This document shows, one piece after another, positions 50,327 through 59,875 of a DNA stretch of 64,000 nucleotides. A program made the position numbers and the translations under genes. The DNA lies in contig NZ_KI912157.1 in NCBI RefSeq assembly GCF_000517125.1, positions 278,979-342,978 on the forward strand, given 5' to 3'. The notes under the pieces were generated by a model. That model did not search any database. It was not told the DNA's origin and saw only the letters and a list, made by a program, of their open reading frames with translations. The DNA is from Arthrobacter sp. MA-N2 (GTDB lineage Bacteria; Actinomycetota; Actinomycetes; Actinomycetales; Micrococcaceae). Positions within the stretch are counted from its first letter, which is position 1; each line of letters starts with the position of its first letter.

Positions 50327-50539
50327 CTATGAGGGGTCCCCGTTCTTCTGGCTACGCTCAAGTCTTTTGTAGCAACGGGACTTCCGGCACCGATCACATT
50401 GGCAGTTGAGGTTGCCGTAACCGTTAGGAGTTCCATGCCGAAATTTCGATGACCGCACCGTACCGAAAGTTGTCTTCGTGGCAGGCCATTGTGGCGCGGG
50501 TTGTGGGACAACAAATGGGTCAGCTGGATTACGTGGCAT
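50327..50539 (-). CDS. small HGTxNGY-type zinc protein (possible)
   Basis: 70 codons from an ATG at 50539. The C-terminal half KFRHGTPNGYGNLNCQCDRC followed by RKSRCYKR matches the small Cys-rich HGTxNGYxNxxCxCxxCR proteins common in actinophages and mobile elements. No clear ribosome site and the upstream half is low complexity, so the real start may differ or the gene may be a fragment. Lies between the two zinc-ribbon nuclease genes. Confidence 0.45.
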   Translation of the reverse strand: MPRNPADPFVVPQPAPQWPATKTTFGTVRSSKFRHGTPNGYGNLNCQCDRCRKSRCYKRLERSQKNGDPS

Positions 50540-50667
50540 TCGCCAAATTTGGTCGGCCAGGGGAGTTTCCCTGTTGGGGTATCCCGATTCTAAGGAACTG
50601 GGACACCCATTCTGAGGCATTAGTAGCGCGCCTCGGCTCGCCCCTGGTGGAAGGCCATGTGCGGCGG

Positions 50668-52386
50668 CTACATGTTTCGGAGCAACTCTGCCTCAGCGCG
50701 AATACGGGCGATGCACTCAAACGCTGTCAGCTCATCGGAATGGACGGTTTCGGTCCATCCGCTTGTCCGGATCATGTCGTCGGGTCCGAGCCACATCGGC
50801 AATCCGAGCTCCACACGCCACCAGCGCTTGATGGCTCCTTCGACAGCGCGAGCATGGCGGCCGTCGCTGAATAGCTCGAGGTTGAGGACTGTCCACCCAT
50901 CGGCCTTGAAGTGATCGAGGCGGGGCGTGCCCACGTTGGTGATGCCGACTTTGAATGATCGCAGTGTTTTGTGTTCCAGAAAGTAGACGTAACCGGGCTC
51001 CCCGGGGTTGAAGCCACCACCTTCGGAGCAGAACGGGCACCCCTGCCCATGAGACCGATTATTCACCGTCGATTTCCACTCATGACCCTTTTCGCAGAGC
51101 CACCACCGAATGCTGTTCGAGTATTGAGTGATGTGCGAGGGTGATACTACTCCGTTCTTGGTCGGGTGCCAGGAACGAGATACGAGGGGCTGCCGGGTCG
51201 CAAGGTCGTTGTAGCCAGCGAGAGTCCTACGGTTCGCGCACACCGGGCATCCGACACCTTGCCCTGTGCGGCTCGAAACAACAGCTTCCCATTCATGGCC
51301 GCAATCGCCGAGCCACCATGCCTTCTTGCCGTTGCTGATTGTGACCTCGCTGGGGAGGCGGCCGTTGTTCCTGGTGGGATGCCACTCAGTTGCAAGGTCA
51401 GGGCGTACCGTCGCAAGGTCGTTGTATCCAACGAGGATGCGCTGACCTGCGCAGGTCGGACACCCGGTGCCGCTCGAAGCCCGTGAGTTTCCAGTCGTCT
51501 CCCACTCGTGGCCGTGCGGGCATTGCCACCAGATCTTCTTGCTTGTGCCGGCGACGACGGTGGACGGCGTGAACGGGGCGTTCTTAACCGGGTGAAACTC
51601 GGCGACCAGATTCGGGTGCGTGGTAGCCATGTCGTTGTGGCCTGGCACTAGACCCTGTGACACACGGTCCGGGTCCATGACGCGCTTGCGTACAGGCTTT
51701 CCCTCGGCTCGTCGGCGACGCTTCTCGGCCGCGAACTCGTCGCCCCGCGGAACCTTGCAGACGGGGCAGCCGTTCCCGTTAGCCCGATTCAGAATTTTCG
51801 CGAACCACTCGTGGCCGTTTGAACATATCCACCAGGCCTTGGAATTGGACTTCGGCGCGACCGCGGAGGCTGTGATGGTATTGCGCGTCGGGTGCCATTG
51901 GGCTGCGAGGTCTGGGAATTTCGTTGCCAGGTCGTTGAAGCCCGGCAGAAGCCTTACTCCTGCGCAAAACGGGCAACCGGCGCCGTTGGCGCGGCCGCTA
52001 ATGTTCGTCTCCCATTCGTGCCCAAGGGAGTCGATCCACCACGCCTTCTTCCCAGAGCTGCGGGACACTGCGGTGGGAAGGATCTTGCCGTTCCTGGTGG
52101 GGTGCCATTCCGCTGCGAGGTCGGGCCTGAGGGTGGCTAGATCGTTGAAGCCCGCAAGTACACGGACCCCGGCGCAGAACGGGCACCCTTGGCCCAGCAG
52201 CCGGTTGTAAGGTGATGACTCCCACTCGTGGCCGCAAGGCCCGACCCACCAGACTTTCTTTGGGGACCCGGCGCTGAGCGCGGCGAAGTCAATCCCGGCA
52301 TTTCGCTCCGCACCAAACTGGTCGGCCAGTTCAGGCGCGACGACGGCGAGCAGGCGGCTCCCTCGTGGCGCCTTTGAAGTTGTCAT
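50668..52386 (-). CDS. six-fold zinc-ribbon protein with C-terminal GIY-YIG-like domain
   Basis: 572 residues. Six tandem units of about 70 residues follow the plan GxNDLATxxPDLAxEWHPTRN ... KKxWWxxxxGHEWExxxxxR ... GCPxCAG, each with the His-Cys-Cys set of a DUF4379-type zinc ribbon. A basic linker (AAEKRRRRAEGKPVRKR) lies between units three and four. From about residue 465, GEPGYVYFLEHKTLRSFKVG and the following IT resemble a GIY-YIG nuclease, with Arg and Glu candidates in RLDHFKADGW and ARAVEGAIKRWW. The start is ATG 52386; a frame to 52470 is open. Likely a DNA-binding nuclease, cellular role unknown. Confidence 0.75.
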   Translation of the reverse strand: MTTSKAPRGSRLLAVVAPELADQFGAERNAGIDFAALSAGSPKKVWWVGPCGHEWESSPYNRLLGQGCPFCAGVRVLAGFNDLATLRPDLAAEWHPTRNGKILPTAVSRSSGKKAWWIDSLGHEWETNISGRANGAGCPFCAGVRLLPGFNDLATKFPDLAAQWHPTRNTITASAVAPKSNSKAWWICSNGHEWFAKILNRANGNGCPVCKVPRGDEFAAEKRRRRAEGKPVRKRVMDPDRVSQGLVPGHNDMATTHPNLVAEFHPVKNAPFTPSTVVAGTSKKIWWQCPHGHEWETTGNSRASSGTGCPTCAGQRILVGYNDLATVRPDLATEWHPTRNNGRLPSEVTISNGKKAWWLGDCGHEWEAVVSSRTGQGVGCPVCANRRTLAGYNDLATRQPLVSRSWHPTKNGVVSPSHITQYSNSIRWWLCEKGHEWKSTVNNRSHGQGCPFCSEGGGFNPGEPGYVYFLEHKTLRSFKVGITNVGTPRLDHFKADGWTVLNLELFSDGRHARAVEGAIKRWWRVELGLPMWLGPDDMIRTSGWTETVHSDELTAFECIARIRAEAELLRNM

Positions 52387-52569
52387 TCCCTTAGGGTACG
52401 GATCGCTACCGACACCTCCGGGTCTGGATCGGGTCTCATGACGGATTGCCGTTCCGAATTCGGGCTGCAAGGTCTCGGAGATCGAGCCTTTGGTAGAAGC
52501 GGCAGCGGGACCGTCTCAGTTCTAAGGAAATGGGACGTCATTAGTCATACGTCCCGATATTGTTTGCGA

Positions 52570-53868
52570 GTGAATATCTTCAACGTCCAGCCGCGCCCTC
52601 GTGTGCTCTTCGAAGACCTCCCTCGGGAGCTGCTGACACAAGAACTGTTGGAGCTCGTCCCAACGGTCAAGCTGGTAACCAGCACTGAGATGGTGCACGA
52701 AGATGAGTACGACATCCTGGTAACGTTCGCGGAGAATGCCGCTCGTCGTTCGGCGCATCTGCACGTACTCTCGTTTGGAGCGGACACCGCCGGAGGCTTC
52801 GTGGAAGACCGAACGAAGTATTTCTTCGTTCGGGATGCGTTCACGCTGGCAAATGAGCTGGCAATCCCAGCCGACGTCCCACCACCCCTTGTCGCACTTT
52901 TGAGAACATCAGTGGTTCCCAACATGCCGGAGGGGCACAAAATGACCTGGCGCCTTGTGAAACCTGCGCAGGGTTATAAGGAAACCGTCGCAGCGGGCGG
53001 CAACCTTGCCTCGCGGTGCATTCCCCTTGTTCATGTTGGGGCAAAACAATCCGTCTATGCACTGCTTACCGAACGCAGCGGCAAGCTGAACCTAGTCTTG
53101 CCCCCAGAAACTCAGCAGCACCTGGGTTGGCTTCGGCTTTTTCTGGACATGGTTGGCAATGTTGATTCAGATAGCGTGCCCCCAGACCTCGACTGGAAAA
53201 CAAGTGCTCGATGGTCCCCGCCTGAAGTTAGCCAGCACATAAGTGACTTGCAGGCACTGAGACAGGCTCACCAGGAAGCCCTCACGGAGTTTCAGCGACG
53301 GGAACAGGAAATACAAGCTCAGCTCGACGAATCGACGCGCTTGGCGGACGAAGGAACCCGCAGGATTCTCACTAGTGACGGCGATGAACTAGTGGAGGCA
53401 GTAACCGCAATTCTGGAAGACCTGGGATTCACAGTCAGAGACATGGACGATCACCACGACGAACGAACCGGAGCGAAGCTTGAAGACCTTCGCGTCCAAG
53501 ACCCGTCGGATGCTGGTTGGCTAGCTCTTGTGGAAGTGAAGGGGTACGCGAAGGGCGCGAAGGTGAATGACGTCCCCCAAATTACAGGGCGTCCGGCGGT
53601 TGCCTACACCAAGGAGACCGGACAGGAGCCGCCCGCCGTGTGGCATGTCGTCAATGCCTGGCGCGGCACTAACCCGTCAACGCGAGTTCAAGCGATTCCC
53701 AACGATGACGACCTCCGGCCGCTCACCGAGGCCGGGGGAGCACTCATAGATACACGGGACCTCTATGAAGCGTGGAGGGATGTATCCGCGGGTATAGCGG
53801 ACGCTGAGTCAGTCCGAGCAAGCCTCAGGGCTGCGAAGACCCGTTGGGGATGGGCGCCTGGCAGATAG
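52570..53868 (+). CDS. PD-(D/E)xK nuclease-domain protein, last codons replaced by an IS21 element
   Basis: About 432 residues if GTG 52570 is the start (frame open from 52438). The N-terminal half is unassigned; a coiled coil (about 230-290) leads to a C-terminal restriction-endonuclease fold with ILEDLGFTVRDMDDHHDE, EDLRVQDPSDAG and LALVEVKGYAKGAK (acid about 305, ExK about 321). The frame now ends WAPGR in the terminal repeat of the IS at 53859. Removing the IS and one copy of GGCGCC restores WAPPES and a TGA at 56512-56514, so only three residues changed to two. The protein is probably still functional. Belongs to the nuclease-rich defence region. Confidence 0.68.
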   Translation: MNIFNVQPRPRVLFEDLPRELLTQELLELVPTVKLVTSTEMVHEDEYDILVTFAENAARRSAHLHVLSFGADTAGGFVEDRTKYFFVRDAFTLANELAIPADVPPPLVALLRTSVVPNMPEGHKMTWRLVKPAQGYKETVAAGGNLASRCIPLVHVGAKQSVYALLTERSGKLNLVLPPETQQHLGWLRLFLDMVGNVDSDSVPPDLDWKTSARWSPPEVSQHISDLQALRQAHQEALTEFQRREQEIQAQLDESTRLADEGTRRILTSDGDELVEAVTAILEDLGFTVRDMDDHHDERTGAKLEDLRVQDPSDAGWLALVEVKGYAKGAKVNDVPQITGRPAVAYTKETGQEPPAVWHVVNAWRGTNPSTRVQAIPNDDDLRPLTEAGGALIDTRDLYEAWRDVSAGIADAESVRASLRAAKTRWGWAPGR

Positions 53869-54001
53869 CGTGAGTTGGTACCGGCGTTCCGAGTTGTTGG
53901 TACTGCCGTTCTGGGGAGTTGGTACTGCCGTGGTCTGTGGGTGCTGCGCTGTGGGTGAGGCGGTGCACTGGGCGCCGCCTCTTCCTATGTGAGGAGGCAG
54001 T

Positions 54002-55612
54002 ATGGCCGATTTCAAGGCCATCATGACCCTGGCCGTCGCCGGCCGCAGCTATGACGAGATCGTCGCGAGGGCGGGGTGTTCACGCCGTGACGTGGCCGCG
54101 GCGAAGAAGATGATCGCGGCTTACGGCTTCACCGCAGGGCAGATAGGGGCGATGTCCCCGCAGGAGATCGCCCGGTTGTTTCCGGACGGCCGTAAGAGGG
54201 TCACGGAGTCATACGAACGCCCGGACTTCGATCGGGTGCTGGCCTCAATGAGGGAGAACCGGCACTTCACCCTCCAGCAGGCATGGAGCAGGTATCTGGC
54301 CTCGAGCACCGTGAACGGCGGGAAGAAATACGGGTATTCACAGTATTGCGCCCTGTTCGCCGAGCATGCCCGCGTGAGCGATGTCGTGGCCACACTGCAC
54401 CACGAGCCGGGCCGGGCGATGCTGGTGGACTGGGCCGGGGACACCCTGGAGGTCGTGGACGCGGTCACCGGCGAGGTGACCGGGGTCTACCTGTTCGTGG
54501 CGGTGCTGCCGTATTCAGGAGCGGTCTTCTGCCATGGATACACGGACATGACATCAGCGTCCTGGATTGCCGCCCACGTAGCGGCCTTCTCGTTCTACGG
54601 CGGGGTCCCGCAGCTCGTGGTCCCGGACAACCCGGCGACCTCGACCCACCGGCCGAAGCGGGGCGAGTCGGCCCGCGTCCTGAATTCCCGGTACCAGCAG
54701 CTGGCCGAGCACTACTCCACAGGGATCGTGCCGGCCCGGGCGAAACGCCCCCGCGATAAGGCTGCGGCCGAGTCGGCGGTGAACGTGGTGAACAAGCGGG
54801 TGATCGGTTATCTGGCCGAGGAGGTCTTCACCACGGTGCAGGCCCTGAACGAGGCGATCGGGGCCAGGCTGGTCGAGATCAACGAGCAGATTCCCCGGGC
54901 CGATGGCAGCACCCGGTGGGAACGCTTCACCGCCGATGAGTCCGGGCTGCTCCAGGCGCTGCCGGCCGACGGGTTCGACTCGGTGGAATGGAAGCAGCTC
55001 AAGGTCGGACGGAATTATCACGTCAGCTGCGATTCCCAGCATTACTCGGTGCCCTACACCTACGCCGGGCAGCTGCTGCGGGTCCGTGTCACCTCCACGA
55101 CGGTGACCGTCTTCGACGGGGACCAGGTCATCTGTGAGCATGTCCGGCGGCAGGGCCGGAAGGGCCAGTATTCGACCGATGTCGCGCATGCCCCGACCCG
55201 TCACCGGGGTATCGACGGGTTGTGGTCCAAGCGGTGGTTCACGGACCGCGCCCGGGGCTTCGGGCCGGCCACCGAGGCCGTCATCGCCGGGATCATCGAC
55301 CGGCACACTGTGGAAGCCCAAGGCTATCTGGACTGCCAGAACATCCTGGAGTCCCTGGGCAAGCGAAACAAAGCCCGCCTGGAGGCAGCCTGCCAGGTCC
55401 TGCTCGACACCGGTGCACCGGGAACCTACAGCACGATCAAACGGATCATGGCGACCATCGACTCCGACACCAAGAAGCCCCGGACGATCACCCCGGCGGC
55501 GGCCACCCGCAAACCCGCCGGCGGCGCCGACCCCGACGCCGGCATCCAGGCGGCGGTGCACGTGCGCTCGGCCGAGCATTACCGCCGCGGCGGACAGGGA
55601 GGACAGGGCTGA
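54002..55612 (+). CDS. istA: IS21-family transposase IstA (second element)
   Basis: 536 residues. N-terminal HTH (FKAIMTLAVAGRSYDEIVAR, AGCSRRDVAAAKK). DDE acids in GRAMLVDWAGDTLEV, QLVVPDNPATST and KAAAESAVNVVNK. The C-terminal part carries the IstA beta-barrel segment YHVSCDSQHYSVPYTYAGQL. ATG after GAGGAGGC. Low similarity by eye to the istA at 1340-2899. The stop overlaps the istB start as TGATG. Frame intact, so the element is potentially active. Confidence 0.95.
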   Translation: MADFKAIMTLAVAGRSYDEIVARAGCSRRDVAAAKKMIAAYGFTAGQIGAMSPQEIARLFPDGRKRVTESYERPDFDRVLASMRENRHFTLQQAWSRYLASSTVNGGKKYGYSQYCALFAEHARVSDVVATLHHEPGRAMLVDWAGDTLEVVDAVTGEVTGVYLFVAVLPYSGAVFCHGYTDMTSASWIAAHVAAFSFYGGVPQLVVPDNPATSTHRPKRGESARVLNSRYQQLAEHYSTGIVPARAKRPRDKAAAESAVNVVNKRVIGYLAEEVFTTVQALNEAIGARLVEINEQIPRADGSTRWERFTADESGLLQALPADGFDSVEWKQLKVGRNYHVSCDSQHYSVPYTYAGQLLRVRVTSTTVTVFDGDQVICEHVRRQGRKGQYSTDVAHAPTRHRGIDGLWSKRWFTDRARGFGPATEAVIAGIIDRHTVEAQGYLDCQNILESLGKRNKARLEAACQVLLDTGAPGTYSTIKRIMATIDSDTKKPRTITPAAATRKPAGGADPDAGIQAAVHVRSAEHYRRGGQGGQG

Positions 55613-56379
55613 TGTTCACCAGCGAGGACCACGAGAAATTCAGGACCCTGCGCATCGCGCACCTGGCCGTACGGTTCGAGGAACTGATCACCGACGAGGC
55701 CAATGACGAGCTCACTCCCGAGCAAATCTTCCTCACCGCAGTGGACGACGCACTCCACCAGCGCCGAGCCCACCGGATCGACAAACTCATCCGGGCCGCA
55801 CGGTTCCCCATCCCGCAAGCCTCGGTCGCCGAGATCAACTACCAGGAAGGACGCGGGATCACCCCGGTGCGAATGAAGCGTTACGCCGCCCACCAATGGC
55901 GCCAGGACCCCACGAACCTGCTGGTCATCTCACCAACCGGTGGCGGCAAGACCTACCTGGCCTGCGCGATTGGCATCGCCGCCTGCCAGAGCGGACACAC
56001 CGTCACCTACACCCGGATGGACGACCTCGCCCGCCGGCTGGTCATCGCCCGCGGCGACGGCATCGGCCACCAAAAGCTGCTCAACGAGCTCTCGGACGTG
56101 GACCTGCTGGTCATCGATGACTTCCTCACCGTAGGCATCGACCCCGAAGCGGCCAACGACCTCTTCGCGGTCCTGGCCAACCGGGAACACCGCCTGCCCA
56201 CACTCATCGCCTCGCAGTCCGGCCCGGCCTACTGGGTCGAGGCCCTACCAGACCGCGTGGCCGCGGACTCGATCGTGAACCGGCTCGCCAACAACGCCCG
56301 CCAACTCAACCTCGGCGACGTGGACATGCGACAACTCCGCGACGACAGGGCCCGCGCCCAACCGGACCACTGGGAATAG
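55612..56379 (+). CDS. istB: IS21-family helper ATPase IstB (second element)
   Basis: 255 residues. Walker A in LVISPTGGGKTYLACAIGIA and Walker B in LLVIDDFLTVGID, followed by the Sensor I region RLPTLIASQSGPAYW. The ATG at 55612 overlaps the istA stop; a longer frame from 55222 is inside istA and is rejected. Works with IstA in target selection. Confidence 0.94.
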   Translation: MFTSEDHEKFRTLRIAHLAVRFEELITDEANDELTPEQIFLTAVDDALHQRRAHRIDKLIRAARFPIPQASVAEINYQEGRGITPVRMKRYAAHQWRQDPTNLLVISPTGGGKTYLACAIGIAACQSGHTVTYTRMDDLARRLVIARGDGIGHQKLLNELSDVDLLVIDDFLTVGIDPEAANDLFAVLANREHRLPTLIASQSGPAYWVEALPDRVAADSIVNRLANNARQLNLGDVDMRQLRDDRARAQPDHWE

Positions 56380-56681
56380 ACCCCACCCAGAACACGGTGC
56401 CGGCCCCGAGCAGACCAGCGAAGGGCCGGTACCACGTTCCCGGAACCCCAGTACCACCTACCCAGACCAGCAGTACCAACAGAAGCTATCTGCCAGGCGC
56501 CGCCTGAGAGCTGAACATCTGTGCCACATCCAAGGAAGTGGGACCCCTTTACTACCTTGAAAAGTAGGCAGTATCAGGGCGTGCCGTTACCGCTGAAGCC
56601 ACGACCTGGCCGCGGCCATTTCCAGGCCGCTACTGACCAGGAAGCGATTTGAATGGATGCTGTTTCTGACAGAATCCTTCT

Positions 56682-57782
56682 ATGTCTGCTGAGAAGGAAC
56701 TTCTCCTGAGGTTAAGAACGGATATAGCGAATCCCAACGTGTTGTCCATCCAAGACGCCGTTATAAAGAACGGTCCTCGTGCTTGGAAGACTGCTGCGCT
56801 GCTCACTATCGGAGATAGGTCCACTGGGGAGATAAAGGGACACACGTTTATTGTCCAAACCTGGGAGCGCGGCACTGCAGGTAGCTCCTATCAGTTCCAG
56901 AAAAAGGCGGACTATCGGTGGTCCTGCGAGAACGACGAAATAAAGCTAGTGCAGGCGCTCCTTAACGAAAACCTCCCCACCGATGGCAAATTTCTTGTGG
57001 TGGAGGAAGGCTCGACGGCGGCACTTCTCGAAAGACTTGCTACCGGTGATTCTGCTTCGGCAGTCTCGCTAGTTTCTGATCTTCTCCGCATGCCCGATGT
57101 TCGCGAGGCCATGTCGAAGAGTGACGCTGTGGCAGTGGGGAGTTCACTTGTTACGGCCCAGCGTCGTCGGGTTGCCCTAGCTGTCCTTGAGGCTGCCGTC
57201 AATGATCCGGAAAGCAGTGAGCAGGCACTCCAAACAGCACTGGATGATCAATGGTGGCTCTTCGGTGGGCAATTCATTGGACAACACCAAAGGCGGCAGC
57301 TCACCGTCCTTGATCAGCTGGATATCCCGCTGTTACGGGCAGATGGCAGTATTCACGTCGTGGAGTTGAAACGGGCACGCGTCCCGAAGCTCGTTGAGCC
57401 TTTTCGCAATCACCTGATTGTCGGCAGCGAAGTTCATCAGGCCGTAGGACAAACGATGAACTATCTTCGTGCCCTGGACGAGCAATCCGCTTCAATCCAG
57501 CAAAACCTAAATGTTGATGTGAGGCGAGCGACCGCAAGCGTAGTTATTGGTCACCCTCAGTATGTAAACGGGGGCCACGACGCCAAAGCTGTTTCCGAGG
57601 CTATCCGGACTTATAACAGCCATCTGTCCAGGGTGCAGGTGATCACTTACGGGGAGCTGATTGACGGAGCAAAGGCGGCGCTAAGGCTTCTTGATGTCCA
57701 AGCTGCACCCGCCGTGCATGACCTCGTGGACTCGGATGAGCCGGACCCAGCATCGGGTTGGGAAGAAGAACAACGATTTTGA
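56682..57782 (+). CDS. sduA: Shedu-type anti-phage nuclease (SduA, DUF4263)
   Basis: 366 residues. The C-terminal domain has the Shedu/DUF4263 pattern LDDQWWLFGGQFIGQHQRRQ, then the PD-(D/E)xK core ADGSIHVVELKRARVPKLVE (Glu about 228, Lys about 230) and GSEVHQAVGQTMNYLRALDE. The N-terminal 180 residues are variable, as usual for Shedu, where they sense the invader. Shedu is a single-gene anti-phage defence system. It stands just past the IS21 insertion and before a type III restriction-modification pair, consistent with a defence island. ATG with weak ribosome site. Confidence 0.85.
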   Translation: MSAEKELLLRLRTDIANPNVLSIQDAVIKNGPRAWKTAALLTIGDRSTGEIKGHTFIVQTWERGTAGSSYQFQKKADYRWSCENDEIKLVQALLNENLPTDGKFLVVEEGSTAALLERLATGDSASAVSLVSDLLRMPDVREAMSKSDAVAVGSSLVTAQRRRVALAVLEAAVNDPESSEQALQTALDDQWWLFGGQFIGQHQRRQLTVLDQLDIPLLRADGSIHVVELKRARVPKLVEPFRNHLIVGSEVHQAVGQTMNYLRALDEQSASIQQNLNVDVRRATASVVIGHPQYVNGGHDAKAVSEAIRTYNSHLSRVQVITYGELIDGAKAALRLLDVQAAPAVHDLVDSDEPDPASGWEEEQRF

Positions 57783-57895
57783 AACGCTGGTGAGACGTCA
57801 GGGGAGCGGCTGAGTCTCAGAGTGCCAAAGCGCTGAACTTTTGCTGATAGACATAAGGCTGGATGTTCGTTTGTGCGGTTATTTCAAGGAGTTTC

Positions 57896-59875
57896 ATGTC
57901 CAAGAGTATGTTCGAGGTCTACTTGAACGAAGTGACGGACGAAGGACTCCGAGCAAGGCTGAAGGCCGAATTCGAGCGCACCACCAAGAAGTTTGGGCTC
58001 GTCTTTGAGCGGCATTCTCCGGAGGGCATTCGAATGCCCCAGGCTCAGGTCCGTCGCGGTCGCACTGTCATCCGCGAAGCTGACGGTACGTTCCATAAAG
58101 TGCGTGCCATCAGCGGAGATACTCTGACACTTGCAGACGAGAACGGGACCGTGATTCAAGAGAAGCTCTCGAACGTCACCGCGGCCCGGCAATTCGGCGA
58201 GGTGGTCTTTCCAGGTCTGATAACTGTGGGCTCCGTGCGTACCGGCAACTCTGAAGATCCGGCTCATGTGGTGATTAACGGGGAGAACTTCCACGCCCTT
58301 GAAATGCTTGGATACACCCACCCTGAATCGGTAGATCTGATTTATATCGATCCTCCGTACAATACGGGCAACAAAACTTGGCAGTACAACGACCATTACG
58401 TCGGTGAGCAGGACAGCTTCCGACACTCGAAGTGGCTGAGCTTCATGGAACGTCGGCTGACGCTTGCCAAGAAACTCCTGAAACCCACGGGCGTCATCAT
58501 CGTGGCAATCGGCGACGAGGAGCATCATAGGTTACGGATGCTCTTGGACGAGATCTTTGATGATCAGAATTTCCTGGCCAACATCACGTGGCAGGGCAGC
58601 GGGAAGAACGACTCTCGATACACCGCTGGTGGCGTGGACTACATGCTGACCTATGCCAGAAACAAGATGGCACTCACCGACGCGGATACTCGTTGGCTAG
58701 CGACTAAACCCGGGATTGAGCTTTCTGAAGAAGCAGCGAGAACAGCTTGGGGCCAGGCCGATGGTGACACGCAGCTGGCGACAAGTCTTTTCCGGGCAGC
58801 ACTAAGGAAATTGAAGGGACAGCTTGAGCCGGCGGTCTTCCGATATGACCAGATCGATGAGAACGGCGAGGTCTATCAGGCCGATAATTTGACGAGTCCC
58901 AACCCTCGCCCGACGCTTCGGTATGACATATTGCATCCAGTCACAGGCGCGCCGGTAAAGGCGCCTGCCAACGGGTGGCGTTACTCACGTGACGTGATGG
59001 TACGGCTAATAGAGGAGGGAAAAATCCTCTTTGGTCCGAACGAGTCGACGGCTCCAAGGTTCAAGAGGTACTTGAAGGACCAAGAATCTCAGGTGCCCTA
59101 CCCAACATTTACTCAGACTCGAATGCCTGGCTCGAAACGTCTCGAAACGATTCTCGGAGACAGACGCTTTCCATTCCCCAAAGACCATGAGGTCTTGATG
59201 CGTTGGTTCCGCATGGTGGCCCCCAAGGACGCCGTGATCCTCGACTTCTTCGGGGGGTCTGGTACAACGGCTGAGGCCGTTATCCGACTGAACAGCGAGG
59301 ACCAGGGGACCAGACAGTGCATCCTGGTCACTAACAACGAGCTGTCAGCCAAAGACGATGCCGCGCTGCGCAAAGCGGGTTACCTTTCAGGCTCCTCCGA
59401 GTACGAAGCCAAGGGCGTATTTCACCACGTCACGAAGCCGCGCATCGAGACAGTGGTTACGGGTGTTCGCCAGGATGGCTCTACATACTCTGATGGCCTG
59501 CCCACCAACGTGGAGTTCCTTGAGCTTGCTTATCTTGAAGAGAGCCGTGTGCACGCAGCACTGGAGTACGAACGCCTGGCGCCCTTGTTCTGGCTGAAGT
59601 CTGGTGCGGTGGGCACCGTTGTGCAACGAACCGGGGACTCAGCCTATGAATGGAACGAAGATTCCTCGATGGCCGTCCTGTTTGATGCCGGAAAGGCAGC
59701 TGAGCTGGCAGAAGTCCTTGCCGCAAAACAGAACCGGGTAAAACACGTTTTCATCATCACAGACTCCCCCGAACAAGGCGACCTCGCCGGGGAGGCGTTC
59801 GGCGACGCGATCACCGTCGAGCCTATCTATGGCTCCTATCTTGACGCCTTTCAAATCAACCGGAGCTCCTCGTGA
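57896..59875 (+). CDS. mod: type III restriction-modification methyltransferase (Mod)
   Basis: 659 residues from ATG 57896, set by CAAGGAG six bases upstream. Beta-class adenine methyltransferase order: catalytic DPPYNTG (VDLIYIDPPYNTGNK, about residue 151) before the AdoMet motif DFFGGSGTTAEAVIRL (about 449). Mod methylates one strand of an asymmetric site and gives target recognition to the Res subunit. The central 250 residues hold the recognition domain. The stop overlaps the res start (GTGA). Confidence 0.93.
   Translation: MSKSMFEVYLNEVTDEGLRARLKAEFERTTKKFGLVFERHSPEGIRMPQAQVRRGRTVIREADGTFHKVRAISGDTLTLADENGTVIQEKLSNVTAARQFGEVVFPGLITVGSVRTGNSEDPAHVVINGENFHALEMLGYTHPESVDLIYIDPPYNTGNKTWQYNDHYVGEQDSFRHSKWLSFMERRLTLAKKLLKPTGVIIVAIGDEEHHRLRMLLDEIFDDQNFLANITWQGSGKNDSRYTAGGVDYMLTYARNKMALTDADTRWLATKPGIELSEEAARTAWGQADGDTQLATSLFRAALRKLKGQLEPAVFRYDQIDENGEVYQADNLTSPNPRPTLRYDILHPVTGAPVKAPANGWRYSRDVMVRLIEEGKILFGPNESTAPRFKRYLKDQESQVPYPTFTQTRMPGSKRLETILGDRRFPFPKDHEVLMRWFRMVAPKDAVILDFFGGSGTTAEAVIRLNSEDQGTRQCILVTNNELSAKDDAALRKAGYLSGSSEYEAKGVFHHVTKPRIETVVTGVRQDGSTYSDGLPTNVEFLELAYLEESRVHAALEYERLAPLFWLKSGAVGTVVQRTGDSAYEWNEDSSMAVLFDAGKAAELAEVLAAKQNRVKHVFIITDSPEQGDLAGEAFGDAITVEPIYGSYLDAFQINRSSS

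Larger units (their letters stand above)
53859..56495 (+). mobile_element. complete IS21-family insertion sequence, second type (2637 bp)
   Basis: Ends TGGCAGATAGC...GCTATCTGCCA (11-bp perfect terminal inverted repeat, TG...CA) flanked by GGCGCC at 53853-53858 and 56496-56501, a 6-bp target duplication that is itself palindromic. Inside each end are several GGTAC[T/C]-containing repeats (three on the left, 53875-53932; several on the right, 56406-56480). istA and istB are on the plus strand. It is a different IS21 lineage from the copy at 422-3093. Confidence 0.9.

Noticed and set aside
55222..55611. Extended start for the second istB
   Set aside because: Lies inside istA with shadow-frame composition; the ATG at 55612 overlaps the istA stop as in other IS21 elements.
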